From Pedobacter caeni (GTDB lineage: Bacteria > Bacteroidota > Bacteroidia > Sphingobacteriales > Sphingobacteriaceae), in assembly GCF_900129215.1 (NCBI RefSeq), contig NZ_FQUQ01000008.1, positions 62,001 to 126,000 on the forward strand: 64,000 bases of DNA. The letters are read 5' to 3'. The notes beneath the pieces were generated by a model, which worked only from the letters and a program-made list of their open reading frames with translations, was not told where the DNA came from and made no database searches. This document shows, piece by piece, positions 24,419 to 33,927 of the stretch (within the stretch, counting starts at the first letter, position 1; the number at the start of each line of letters is the position of its first letter). Both the position numbers and the translations under genes were made by a program.

Positions 24419-25144
24419 ATGAGCAAGTTCAAAAACCGGTTATTAATGTTAAGTCTGTTGCTGGCATTCACCATGAATGTTAAAGCAACCTGGTCCATTA
24501 TTGTGATCGACCCCAGGACAAAAAAGATTGGCATAGCTGGAGCCTCCTGTACATTTAGTGTTTATGGCATTGGCGGGATCATTCCTGGTAAGGGAGCAAT
24601 TGTGGTACAAGCCATGAGCAATAAAGCCGCCCGGAACAAAGGGCTACAAATGATCCTTGCTGATGCATCACCACAAGAAATCCTGGAGGCCATCAGGAAG
24701 CCTGAATTTGATCCGGAACAACAACAGTACGGAATCGTGTGCCTGAATGCGATGGATAAACCGCAAACTTATACCGGAACGGAAACAAACGCGGCCAATG
24801 GCAGCGCAACTTCAAAAGGGATATCTATTCAGGGCAATACCTTAAACAACAACAAGGTTTTTAATAAAATCCTGCAGGTTGTCATTAAAGCGCAAAAAGC
24901 ATCCATGAGCATACAGGATGTATTGATGCTCGCTTTAGAAGCCGGAGCAGAATATGGGGGAGATAAACGCTGTGGTGACAGGAAAGCATCAAGCGCATTT
25001 CTTACCGTAGCAAAACCAGGTGACGATCCGCAGCATCCAGGTATTAATCTGATCTATAATCAACAAGATGAAACAACGAATGCCGTTAAAGGCTTAAGAA
25101 AAAAATTTGAAGACTGGAAGAGACAAGAACAGGGATCCAAGTAA
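24419..25144 (+). CDS. Secreted DUF1028 (Ntn-hydrolase-like) protein
   Basis: The 241-residue protein has a signal peptide (about residues 1-22) leading into a DUF1028 domain that starts A-T-W-S-I-I-V-I-D-P-R-T. Mature DUF1028 proteins expose a nucleophile-like Thr/Ser at the new N-terminus, and the fold is thought to be Ntn-hydrolase-related. G-I-A-G-A-S-C and G-A-E-Y-G-G-D-K-R-C-G-D-R-K-A-S-S-A are typical family segments. It starts 26 bases after the epoxide hydrolase stop and may be co-transcribed, although TATCTTTA just upstream is close to a promoter box. I take ATG 24419 over the GTG directly before it. Confidence 0.85.
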   Translation: MSKFKNRLLMLSLLLAFTMNVKATWSIIVIDPRTKKIGIAGASCTFSVYGIGGIIPGKGAIVVQAMSNKAARNKGLQMILADASPQEILEAIRKPEFDPEQQQYGIVCLNAMDKPQTYTGTETNAANGSATSKGISIQGNTLNNNKVFNKILQVVIKAQKASMSIQDVLMLALEAGAEYGGDKRCGDRKASSAFLTVAKPGDDPQHPGINLIYNQQDETTNAVKGLRKKFEDWKRQEQGSK

Positions 25145-25159
25145 AAACAGAAAAACACA

Positions 25160-27265
25160 TTAAAAATTATACTTCAAGCTCAGATAGAAATTTCTTCCAT
25201 ATCCGATGTATTGGGTTCTTAAGTCGCCCCGATAATGTTCCTGCCCATCTGTAGCACTATAATTTAGTTCCCTGGTATTAAACAGGTTCTTTACTCCGAT
25301 TCCCGTTTCCAGCCTTTTGCTAAAAAAGGAGGAACCAGTATTTAAATCCAGCAGATGGTACATGGGCGTACGGTTTAATACCCGGTTTTTTGTCTGACTA
25401 TAAGCTTCCCGTTCAAAAGAATAGATAAACTGGTTGCCAACGAAGCGATAGTTTACATTTAGCCAGTAGTAATTTTTAAAATGCCAGGCGATCCCTGAAA
25501 TGCCTTCCAGATGAAAAAGATACCGGTCATATTCACTGGCAGTGCCAAAATCGTTGCCCTTTGTTCCAAGAACAGAAATCCCCAGATTCACTTTCAGCTG
25601 ATGAGAAGAAGCATTCATCTCGATTTTATTCAGCCAACCATAATACTCGTTCAGATTTGTATACCTATAGGCATCCTGAGTAGGTATTTTGTTTGCTGCG
25701 GTCGCAATAACAATCCTGTTCTTAAGCTGCCTAAATCCGGAGCTCAGCTTTGTTTGTAACACGATCCCTCCTCTGGTTTTTAGAGAATTTTGCCAGGAAA
25801 GCAGTACAGACTTCCCCGTTTCTGGTTTTAAACAGGGCTCTCCTTCAAGCAGGTTAAACTCATTTTCCAGGTAAGTAAAAAGCTCCCTGTGGTTAGGAGC
25901 ACGGTCTGTTTTTTCAAGAATCAATTTAAAATCATTATGGCCGTTTAAATGATAATTTAAACTCAGAGCAGGCGAGACAAAGAGCATGGTCTGATGGTAC
26001 CTGCTGAGCCTCAGACCATGCTGAATGGCGAATTTTTCAGATATCTGCCATTGAACCTGAGTAAAAACGGAAATGGAAAATACATTTTCATCTACCGGTT
26101 TGCTGATGTAGGTTCCCGGTTCTACAGCGACATATCCATTGGTATGGTCCAATTCGTACCCTATATCCCATATCAGTTGATCTTTCACTAATGGCTTGCT
26201 GAGCTTAAACCTTGAATAGAACGTGTTTATGGCATACAATTTTTTTAGCCCCATGTCCTCCAGTGGATCATGATTTGCTGCATTCACTTTTTTAATATTT
26301 CGTTTGTTCGAGGCTGCCTGCAGAGATAAATCAAGCGTATAATCTGCATCTTTCCAAAAAGCACCTTTCAGGTTCAGGTGGTGTTTCCACCTGTTGTTAA
26401 CATACCTGAAGTCGTCGGTTGAATAAACGGGTAAAGGAATATTATCCAGATACTCCTGCTCCACATTGTGTCCATAGAAAGTCAGATCTGCATTAAACCT
26501 GTTGAACTGATAAAAAGCGGACAAATCTTTTCCTTTATAAGCCAGATGTCCATTGATATCCCATGAAGTTCTGGGCGACCATGCGTAACCTCTTTGGTAG
26601 GAATTTTCCGAAAGGTAATTCTTACCAAGGTACCTGCCCCTATGACCATTGAACTGATCACGATTTAAATTAAATCCGACAGACAAGTTTTTTGACAACA
26701 AATAGTTCAGCCCCAGATTTTGTATATGCCTTCCTTTAGCCTCATTACCTGATTTTAAATTATACTCATTGCCCGCACTTCCCTCCTGACTGGAAAAACT
26801 AAGGATATTTTTAATCGCTACCTTATGCTTAACCACATTGACCACCCCCATAAGACTGCCGCTTCCATACTCCGGTCCCATGCCCCCCTCAGAAATCTCA
26901 ATATAATCCACATCAGACATAGGGATGCTGCTCAGATCAATATGACTGCCAAACATATCCGCACTGGCTAATGGTATTCCATCCACCAGGATTTTAAAAT
27001 GCCTGCTGTTCAGATCAGCGGTCCTGCTTCTTGCCCCACCAAGTTCAGGGGAATTTTCAACCTCTATATTCAACTGGTACCTGAACACATCCGCCAGATT
27101 ATTCGCCGCCATCTGACGAATGTCTTCCTGGTCGATTCTTTTTATGGAAGAAAAAGCAATGCTCCTCAGTGGACTTTGTTTCTGATGAGGTTCCTGGGCA
27201 GGCGCCTGGAGATGAAGACCGAACCACATACAGGTAAAAACGCAGGCAATGTTTTTAAATATCAT
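25160..27265 (-). CDS. TonB-dependent receptor without STN domain (paralogue of the receptor at 30201)
   Basis: The 701-residue outer-membrane receptor begins with a signal peptide when read from ATG 27265 (M-I-F-K-N-I-A-C-V-F...). A longer frame to 27358 would hide this signal. The plug domain (about residues 45-160) includes L-A-D-V-F-R-Y-Q-L-N-I-E-V-E-N, I-L-V-D-G-I-P and Y-G-S-G-S-L-M-G-V-V-N-V-V. The rest is a 22-strand-type barrel ending in an aromatic residue (Y-N-F). It aligns by eye with the receptor at 30201 over plug and barrel but lacks its STN domain, so it should transport without signalling. It is the last gene of the iron/heme locus, after an HmuY-family gene. Confidence 0.92.
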   Translation of the reverse strand: MIFKNIACVFTCMWFGLHLQAPAQEPHQKQSPLRSIAFSSIKRIDQEDIRQMAANNLADVFRYQLNIEVENSPELGGARSRTADLNSRHFKILVDGIPLASADMFGSHIDLSSIPMSDVDYIEISEGGMGPEYGSGSLMGVVNVVKHKVAIKNILSFSSQEGSAGNEYNLKSGNEAKGRHIQNLGLNYLLSKNLSVGFNLNRDQFNGHRGRYLGKNYLSENSYQRGYAWSPRTSWDINGHLAYKGKDLSAFYQFNRFNADLTFYGHNVEQEYLDNIPLPVYSTDDFRYVNNRWKHHLNLKGAFWKDADYTLDLSLQAASNKRNIKKVNAANHDPLEDMGLKKLYAINTFYSRFKLSKPLVKDQLIWDIGYELDHTNGYVAVEPGTYISKPVDENVFSISVFTQVQWQISEKFAIQHGLRLSRYHQTMLFVSPALSLNYHLNGHNDFKLILEKTDRAPNHRELFTYLENEFNLLEGEPCLKPETGKSVLLSWQNSLKTRGGIVLQTKLSSGFRQLKNRIVIATAANKIPTQDAYRYTNLNEYYGWLNKIEMNASSHQLKVNLGISVLGTKGNDFGTASEYDRYLFHLEGISGIAWHFKNYYWLNVNYRFVGNQFIYSFEREAYSQTKNRVLNRTPMYHLLDLNTGSSFFSKRLETGIGVKNLFNTRELNYSATDGQEHYRGDLRTQYIGYGRNFYLSLKYNF

Positions 27266-27374
27266 TATGAAATAGTGTATAGGAGTATAAAACAGATCAG
27301 AAACATCAGATCCGGACAGTCGTATTGAAACAACTGCCCGGATGATGATGTAACGCAAGGACTGAAATCAGGGG

Positions 27375-28640
27375 TTAGGGGGTCGTTGCTATTTTAGCAT
27401 ATTTAAACTTGATTCCACTGTTCACAGCATTACTTGTGCTTGTTGGAGAAAGGTTCTCAAATTTAAATTTATAGACATCGCCATTAGGTAGCTTGATCAC
27501 ATAGAACCTGTCTACAAAAATTTTATAATTACCCATATCCAAATTTCTCCAGTATTGTCCGATTTCTTCCTGACTGGTACTGCTAAACTTCGTGTTGTCG
27601 ATATTACCAGAACTAAAGGAAGCAAACTGGCTTTCAATGGAATTACTTGCATTCAGTGCAGGATCGTTTGACCAGGTATAATTCAGATCATACGGTCCGG
27701 GAGCACCTGCAGTACTTCCTGTAGTTTGCACCCTGTACACAGATACACCAGGATTGTTGTTTAACACCAAACCTTTCAGGGCAAATGGGTAAGAATCACC
27801 AGAGCTCATGTAACGCTTAAGCGTTACCGCACTTAAGCCGAGGTTCCATTCGCTTTGTTGCGGTTGTACAGTAGCCAGGCCGGGAGTTCCGAACTTGATG
27901 AACTGATATTGATAATTTGCAGTTTTTGCAATAGATACCGGAGTTGAAGTGCTGCTGGCAAAATTCCAGGTGCCTGATGCATTACGCGTTACGGCCTGAT
28001 AATTTACATTGTATGCAGTACCACTATAGGCTAAGGATGCCAACCAGTAAGTAACCGATATAGGAGCACCTCCTACGGTATCCGGATGCATTTGTACTGG
28101 AGGTGTCTTGATCAGGTAAACTTTATTGGTCGCAACAGGGCTACCAATTACAAACTGTCCCTCCCGGTGAAAGTCAAAAGTACTCATATCCCCCATACCC
28201 ATTGAACCTCCGTTAATAAGGTTATACGCAGATTCCATTTGAGCCGTATTGGTCCTGGCTGCATTGAGGCTACTTACACCATTGATTAAAGAAGCCTGTG
28301 TTGTAACCGAATAATTGAGAATAATCCTGTTCATATCATTGCCATTCCAAAAACCGAGATGCCAGGATTCACGTTTTGAAGCTGCCGCCGGGTTAGCGCT
28401 GGTAAAATTAAACCAGGCCTGTGAATTGTCTATTGTTGGAGCTACACCGTCCGAAGAGAGGATATTTGACATGTTAGCAGGTCCAATGGTTCTGGTAGTA
28501 ATGGGCTCAGTAACCGGTGTAAAGGCGATTGCGCTATTGTTGAGCTTTAATTTATCGAACGCCGGGTCATTTTGTTTTTTGCAACTCGCGCCAAATATCA
28601 GGCATGCCGAGGCCAATACATAAAAACTGTTTTTTTTCAT
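27375..28640 (-). CDS. HmuY-family lipoprotein (heme-binding-type)
   Basis: The 421-residue protein has a lipoprotein signal (F-G-A-S-C lipobox, cysteine at residue 20). Its HmuY-like all-beta domain shows the repeated W-H-L-G-F-W-N-G-N-D-M-N-R-I-I-L-N type segment and the C-terminal V-Y-K-F-K-F-E-N-L-S. In Porphyromonas and Bacteroides, HmuY proteins capture heme and hand it to a TonB receptor. Here the gene lies directly between a repeat-rich lipoprotein and a TonB receptor, supporting such a partnership. It is longer than classical HmuY, and heme specificity cannot be read from sequence. Confidence 0.82.
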   Translation of the reverse strand: MKKNSFYVLASACLIFGASCKKQNDPAFDKLKLNNSAIAFTPVTEPITTRTIGPANMSNILSSDGVAPTIDNSQAWFNFTSANPAAASKRESWHLGFWNGNDMNRIILNYSVTTQASLINGVSSLNAARTNTAQMESAYNLINGGSMGMGDMSTFDFHREGQFVIGSPVATNKVYLIKTPPVQMHPDTVGGAPISVTYWLASLAYSGTAYNVNYQAVTRNASGTWNFASSTSTPVSIAKTANYQYQFIKFGTPGLATVQPQQSEWNLGLSAVTLKRYMSSGDSYPFALKGLVLNNNPGVSVYRVQTTGSTAGAPGPYDLNYTWSNDPALNASNSIESQFASFSSGNIDNTKFSSTSQEEIGQYWRNLDMGNYKIFVDRFYVIKLPNGDVYKFKFENLSPTSTSNAVNSGIKFKYAKIATTP

Positions 28641-28701
28641 GTTTCTTAATTTTTAAAGTTTAACTATTGATTTATGTTTATTCTATCCTTGTGTTTCTTG
28701 T

Positions 28702-30180
28702 TTAGTCGACAAATATGGTTTCAATGTTTCCGTCCAGGTATATACCCCCACAATCATCGCAAGTTCCATCCCCCGGATCTACCATTTTAGAGATGGCACG
28801 GTTCAGTATCAGTTTACGTAAGGGGGCTTTCGCACCTGTAGAGATCACAACCGTTTTCAGTTTACTGAATTTACCCAGGTTAAGTGTACCATTTGATACA
28901 CGGACAAAGTCGGCGCTGAATTGCTCCAAAGAAGACTCCAGTTGATTTAGATTAATCAGGTTGAGTAACTCATTAAAGTCAGTCTCTTTTGAATTGATAG
29001 AAACAGGTTTGAAGAACACGTTTTTAAGTTTTTTGAACTGAGCAAAGTCAATCGGTTTGGGCAAATCAAGATCTCCAATACTCATGCTTACGATATTTGG
29101 AGAATTGACGAGTTCAAAATTTTTGATCTTTACCGGAGGATGATCCGCCCGGTTGCTAACTAAGCTTAGGGTTCCACTGATACCAGAGAGTTTCAATTCT
29201 TCCATATCCGAATCCAAAATTGGCATAGTGAGTGTGGTATTTCCATTACCAGCAATGACCAACCGTTTTAGTTTTCGCAGCAAATTGATTGTATTTCCGA
29301 TCACTACTGATTTTAGATTTTTCTGACCAGACAACGACAATACCGTAATTTTTCCAGCGAGTGCCTCCCCTATTTTCAGCGTTTCCAGCTCTGTGTTTTT
29401 ACCACCGAAGTCCCATTCTACCTCATTGGTATGATTAAGCACCAGGTGCTTTAATTTATGAAGCTGGTCTATTTTTAGTCCTTGTTCACAAGCAACGTCC
29501 ACTGTTTCCAGATGAACAAGACTGTTCAGATCGGCAGGCCCCTGAAGAATCGTCGCAGCCAAATATTTCAGGCCCTTGAATTTCCTGATATTATTCATTG
29601 TCGTAGGACGTGATTCAAGGCTGTCAACTTTTTCAATGTCAGCGCGGAGGAAACGGTTTGGTTTTCCGGCAATGGGTTTAATCTGGTATGAACGCTCAAG
29701 AAATCTGGTCAGGAAGTCCAGATAAGACTCTGATCCTGAGACCGTATTCTCAAACTCTACTTCTTCGGTATTGAAAGAATTTCTGGCATCTTCCAGGTCC
29801 TTTTGCAGCCGGACCTTTCTTGGCAGCTGATTGCTTACTTTTTGGATCAGTGCCTGAACTTCCTCATACTTCCCCTTAAAGTCGATATCAGGGTTTGTAC
29901 GCAGCTGCACAATTCCGGGAAGAATTTCCCGGACCTGTTTTACATCGGCCAATAACAGGGTTAATTTCTCTTTGGTATCCTTCTGTGTTACCTTTTCAAG
30001 AAGGCGTTCCAAAGGAGGAATGTCTTCGGCCTTGATCACTTCCTGTTCCGACACTTCGATGATCCTCTTTTCGGTCAGGGCATTATAGTCAATGCTTTCT
30101 TCTCTAATTTTGTCTTTTTTACAGGCGGATAGAAGGACAATACTAAGTAAAAATATGGATAGTAAATGTTTCTGTTTCAT
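28702..30180 (-). CDS. Lipoprotein with leucine-rich-like repeats, unknown function
   Basis: The 492-residue protein starts with a lipoprotein signal (L-L-S-A-C, cysteine near residue 20). A charged helical region (about residues 35-165, probable coiled coil) comes next. Then a long run of leucine-rich-repeat-like units (about 190-470) follows, with recurring L-x-x-L-x-L segments such as L-K-H-L-V-L-N and M-E-E-L-K-L-S-G. A C-D-D-C pair lies near the end. I cannot name the family. It is placed between the STN receptor and the HmuY-type gene in one operon, so it is probably a surface-exposed partner for substrate capture or binding to host or environmental protein. Confidence 0.7.
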   Translation of the reverse strand: MKQKHLLSIFLLSIVLLSACKKDKIREESIDYNALTEKRIIEVSEQEVIKAEDIPPLERLLEKVTQKDTKEKLTLLLADVKQVREILPGIVQLRTNPDIDFKGKYEEVQALIQKVSNQLPRKVRLQKDLEDARNSFNTEEVEFENTVSGSESYLDFLTRFLERSYQIKPIAGKPNRFLRADIEKVDSLESRPTTMNNIRKFKGLKYLAATILQGPADLNSLVHLETVDVACEQGLKIDQLHKLKHLVLNHTNEVEWDFGGKNTELETLKIGEALAGKITVLSLSGQKNLKSVVIGNTINLLRKLKRLVIAGNGNTTLTMPILDSDMEELKLSGISGTLSLVSNRADHPPVKIKNFELVNSPNIVSMSIGDLDLPKPIDFAQFKKLKNVFFKPVSINSKETDFNELLNLINLNQLESSLEQFSADFVRVSNGTLNLGKFSKLKTVVISTGAKAPLRKLILNRAISKMVDPGDGTCDDCGGIYLDGNIETIFVD

Positions 30181-30200
30181 GATATTTAAGGAATTGGTTT

Positions 30201-32765
30201 TTAAATTTTATAAGAAAGTCTGAGGAAATAACTCCGGCCATAGTAGAGCCGGAGTGTCCGGAGCGAATAGTAAATGTTGTCTGGTTTGTTCACCGCTTTA
30301 TAATTAATGTCGGTAACATCAAAAAGATTCTTTACCCCCAGCCGGAGGTCTACCTTGTTCTTCAGGAACCTTTTTGCCACGCTGAAATCCAGGTTTTGAT
30401 AAGCATCAGTTTTGTTCAGAATTTTTATAAATCCGGTAGGTTGTAAATCAGCACCTTTACCTGTTGCTACAATTTCATATAAGGGCTGTCTGCCCACATG
30501 CCTGAAAAAAAATGCCGTTCTGAATCCTGCGGGAAGCAGGTAACTAAACTGCGCATTGACTTGTGTATTCCATAAGAATTCATTGTAATCATCAACTGAA
30601 GCCCCATCATTCCCTTTACTTCCAAGTATGGATGCGCCCACAGAGAAATGAAACTTATCGGAGACCAGATTAATGTCCAGTTGATTGAGTAATCCATAAT
30701 ATTTATTTTCATTGGCATAGGTATTCCTCCCCGTCAGTGAACTTTCGCCTTCAACCCTGTAAACAGTGCTCACGATTCTGTCTGTAATGTGCTGGAACAT
30801 AGAACTGAGATTGGTTTCTAAATGAATATTTCCAGGCAATTCTTTTCTGAATGACCATTGAAATTCAGCAGACTTCCCATATTCCGGCTTCAGATCCGGA
30901 TTACCCCTGTAATCATGGATACTGTTGACAAACCAGGAGTACAATTCTTCATAATTAGGGAATCTGGTGGAAGTACCCAGGATCAGTCTCAGATCGTTAT
31001 ATTCATTCAATCTATATCGGGTTGTCACAGATTGATTGGTTCTCATTTTCAGTTTATTGCTGAAATTGAGCCTGAAACCAGGGCGGATCATGATCTTTGG
31101 CGACAAATTCCACTCTACAGAAGTATATGTCGAACCTGTAAAAAGGGTATTTTCAATAGGACTGCTGAGGGATACATCGTTGAAAAAATTCGTATATCCC
31201 TGATTACCTTTAGTCCGGTCCATTTCAAAACCCGCATTAAAGTCCAGTTTTTTATGAAGTATCGGTTTTAGGAATGTTCCTTTTGCATAAACACCCGCAG
31301 ATTGATAATATTTCTCCCAATCGGTTGCCTGGAGTTTTTCACTTCCGGGAATACCGTTGGATTTATCGATTACTGAATTGTCCTCCAGATTAATGGCCTG
31401 CCTACGGTGTTCCAGTCCATTTTTCTGATAAGAGGCATCCAGAGTATAGTAAGCATTTTTCCAGAAATCCCCTCTTAGGTTCAGATGATGGTTATAACGT
31501 CCATTACGGTAATCATTATTTACGGAAGCATTAACGTAGAGCTGTTCGTCTTTCAACAGAAATCCGTTTGCAAAATGTCCGTAATTGGTGAGGTCAGAAC
31601 TGAAATAATTAAACTTGTAAAAAGCGGAGAAATGTTTATTGGTATAGGAAAGATAAACATTACTGTTCCAGGAAGTTTTTGGTGACCATTCATATCCTCT
31701 TTTGTCGGTCATCTCTTTACTCATCCCTGCGCCGGTATATTGGCCCCTGTATCCATTAAACTGATCTCTTGAAACTGACCCCCCGAAGGACAGCTGATTC
31801 GTTAAGTTATGGCTGGCATTTATTTTCTGGATATGTCTGCCTTTTGCATGATCTGAAGAACTGAGGTTGTATTCTTTTCTGATGCTCTCTTCCTGAATTT
31901 CGAAGCTGAGGTCTGTCTTATGCTCAGAATTTTTTTTGGTAATGATGTTTATGACCCCTGCTATGCTGTTTGCTCCATACTCTACGCCCATTGCCCCTTT
32001 AATAATTTCCACCCTTTCCACATCATCAAGACTGATGGTGGTCAGGTCCACATCACTCCCCATATTTTCATCCCCGGCAATGGGGATATTGTCCATCAAT
32101 ATTTTGGTGTATTGGCTGTTTAGTCCCAGTACCCGGATTTTGGACCGACCCATTCCCGATTGGTTTTCAATCTCAATGTTCAGTTGTTGTTTAAGCAGCT
32201 CAGCGACATTGCTTACTGCCATATTCCGGATTTGCTCTTTTCCTATGACCTCAACCCGGTAAATAGATTTATTGAGTGTCTGAGGACGGTACTGTCCTGT
32301 AATCACTACCGGATTCAGGTCGAAGTTGCCGGACACTTTTGAGGAGTCGGGTTTCAGCACCTTTGTCACTTTGGCTACCGGAGGCCTTACCGCTTTGATA
32401 TGAATGGTATTTCCCTGAACCAGTAAGTCTGGTGTTCCCCCAACTATTCCTTTCAGTACGACTTTCAGCGGTTTATTTCGATAGTCAAGCTGAACCAGTT
32501 CCTCACTTTTAATGAGGTCATCCGCATAGGAAAAGGTACAATTTGCCAGACGCCCCAGTTCCAAAAGTGCTTTTGCTTTTGTGATCCGGCCTGTTTTAAT
32601 ACTGATTTTTTGTTGCAGCAATGAGGATTGCTGAGCAAAAACCGGGAAGCTACACAACAAGTACAGCGCAAAAAAAAGGGCGTAAACACCAGGCCTTTCT
32701 ATTATTTTTTTGGCACTAAACTCCCTAACCAATGTAGATTTCCTACATTTGTAAAAATGTTTCAT
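30201..32765 (-). CDS. TonB-dependent receptor with STN signalling domain
   Basis: The 854-residue outer-membrane receptor has a signal sequence after a charged N-terminal extension (hydrophobic stretch about residues 27-44). An STN domain (about 55-125; K-I-S-I-K-T-G-R-I-T-K-A-K-A-L-L-E-L) is followed by a plug (about 150-275; V-V-I-T-G-Q-Y, V-A-E-L-L-K-Q-Q-L-N-I-E-I-E, Y-G-A-N-S-I-A-G-V-I-N-I-I) and the barrel. The STN domain contacts FecR-type anti-sigma factors, and exactly such a gene with its ECF sigma factor lies upstream. This receptor would both import a ligand, likely an iron complex or heme, and report it. A hairpin at 32793-32825 separates it from fecR. Confidence 0.94.
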   Translation of the reverse strand: MKHFYKCRKSTLVREFSAKKIIERPGVYALFFALYLLCSFPVFAQQSSLLQQKISIKTGRITKAKALLELGRLANCTFSYADDLIKSEELVQLDYRNKPLKVVLKGIVGGTPDLLVQGNTIHIKAVRPPVAKVTKVLKPDSSKVSGNFDLNPVVITGQYRPQTLNKSIYRVEVIGKEQIRNMAVSNVAELLKQQLNIEIENQSGMGRSKIRVLGLNSQYTKILMDNIPIAGDENMGSDVDLTTISLDDVERVEIIKGAMGVEYGANSIAGVINIITKKNSEHKTDLSFEIQEESIRKEYNLSSSDHAKGRHIQKINASHNLTNQLSFGGSVSRDQFNGYRGQYTGAGMSKEMTDKRGYEWSPKTSWNSNVYLSYTNKHFSAFYKFNYFSSDLTNYGHFANGFLLKDEQLYVNASVNNDYRNGRYNHHLNLRGDFWKNAYYTLDASYQKNGLEHRRQAINLEDNSVIDKSNGIPGSEKLQATDWEKYYQSAGVYAKGTFLKPILHKKLDFNAGFEMDRTKGNQGYTNFFNDVSLSSPIENTLFTGSTYTSVEWNLSPKIMIRPGFRLNFSNKLKMRTNQSVTTRYRLNEYNDLRLILGTSTRFPNYEELYSWFVNSIHDYRGNPDLKPEYGKSAEFQWSFRKELPGNIHLETNLSSMFQHITDRIVSTVYRVEGESSLTGRNTYANENKYYGLLNQLDINLVSDKFHFSVGASILGSKGNDGASVDDYNEFLWNTQVNAQFSYLLPAGFRTAFFFRHVGRQPLYEIVATGKGADLQPTGFIKILNKTDAYQNLDFSVAKRFLKNKVDLRLGVKNLFDVTDINYKAVNKPDNIYYSLRTLRLYYGRSYFLRLSYKI

Positions 32766-32792
32766 ATTTATGATTTAACTGTGTCTCATTTC

Positions 32793-32825
32793 GCCACGGT
32801 GATGTTTAGCGACTAGCACCGTGGC
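32793..32825. other. Hairpin between anti-sigma factor and receptor genes
   Basis: GCCACGGTG (32793-32801) and CACCGTGGC (32817-32825) are exact complements over a 15-base loop. In the direction of the operon no T-run follows, so read-through into the receptor gene is expected. It may protect or separate the regulatory and receptor parts of the mRNA, or act as a partial attenuator. Confidence 0.55.
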
Positions 32826-32840
32826 TTTTATTCTTTATCT

Positions 32841-33824
32841 TTAGTATATCGTAATTACGGTATCTCCTTTATTCATTTTATAATTAAAGCCCATTACAAA
32901 GCCCATACTCCTGAGTAACTGATGAAGTTCAGGGTTTACATAAAAACCTGAATACTTCAGTGAGGCCAACTGTACATTGTCAACCTGTATCTTTACATTA
33001 TACCACCTTTCCAGTCTTTTTATAATATCGTTCAGTTTTTCTCCCTGAAAGCTCAACTCGTTGTTCTTCCAGGCATATGTTGCCGGAGGAGTTTCAATAA
33101 CGTTCTGTTTTATTTCCCTGGTCTGATCTGAGTAGCTGGCCGACTGCCCTGCGGTAAGCAGAATCTGGGTAGTGTTGTTGTTTGTGTTCAGGAATTTCAC
33201 TTTTCCTTCTTCCACATTTACACCTACATAAGTCTCATTTGGGTAAGCACGGATATTAAACGCAGTACCCAGGACCCTTACTTGTGTGTGATGAAGGCTG
33301 GTAACAACAAAGGGATGTCGAGGATCAGGCGCAACCTTAAAGAAAGCTTCTCCTGTCAGGGTGACCTCACGGATGCTATCGTTAAATCTTTCCGGATAGG
33401 ACAATACAGAGCCTGAATTTAAATAAATACCGGTTCCATCAGAAAGTGTAACCTTACCTTTCTTGCCATATGGAATTCTGATTTCTTTCATAACCAAAGC
33501 GATCGGCTGGCCGGTTGCTTTATACTGAAACCAGATACCTGCCAGAAGTCCGAATAACAAAACAGCAGCAGCAATGCCGTATCTATATAAAGATGATTTT
33601 CCGGAGTGCAGAGGAGCTTTTCCGGAAAGCCAGACCCCTGTTTTCTGTTCCAGGAAAAGCCGCATGTTCCTATCGGCCTCCTCTTTTAAATGGTGTAGTG
33701 AAGTGTCCTTTTCAAAATCTTCCAAGGTATGCTCATCTGCCAACCACAATGCCACAAGTTTTTTCTCATCGGGAGTACATAAGTCCAGATGATATTTTTC
33801 AAGTAATTGTGGGTTGATCTGCAT
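32841..33824 (-). CDS. FecR-type anti-sigma factor
   Basis: The 327-residue protein has a cytoplasmic N-terminal anti-sigma region, one membrane segment (about residues 82-100) and a periplasmic FecR domain (I-P-Y-G-K-K-G-K-V-T-L-S-D-G-T, L-N-S-G-S-V-L-S-Y-P) followed by the DUF4974 region common in Bacteroidota (L-S-F-Q-G-E-K-L-N-D-I-I-K-R-L-E-R-W-Y). It should hold the ECF sigma factor inactive until the STN receptor binds ligand. The start at ATG 33824 (M-Q-I-N-P-Q-L-L-E-K) suits family N-termini better than the longer frame to 33866. It lies 103 bases after the sigma gene. Confidence 0.92.
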   Translation of the reverse strand: MQINPQLLEKYHLDLCTPDEKKLVALWLADEHTLEDFEKDTSLHHLKEEADRNMRLFLEQKTGVWLSGKAPLHSGKSSLYRYGIAAAVLLFGLLAGIWFQYKATGQPIALVMKEIRIPYGKKGKVTLSDGTGIYLNSGSVLSYPERFNDSIREVTLTGEAFFKVAPDPRHPFVVTSLHHTQVRVLGTAFNIRAYPNETYVGVNVEEGKVKFLNTNNNTTQILLTAGQSASYSDQTREIKQNVIETPPATYAWKNNELSFQGEKLNDIIKRLERWYNVKIQVDNVQLASLKYSGFYVNPELHQLLRSMGFVMGFNYKMNKGDTVITIY

Positions 33825-33927
33825 TGATTTTTGCTTTATACATACCTTAATCGTAAAATCAGGCATTTACCCTTAGTCAGGAAAATCAACTTTACATAAC
33901 AAACTGTAAATCAATAGATTTAATTTA

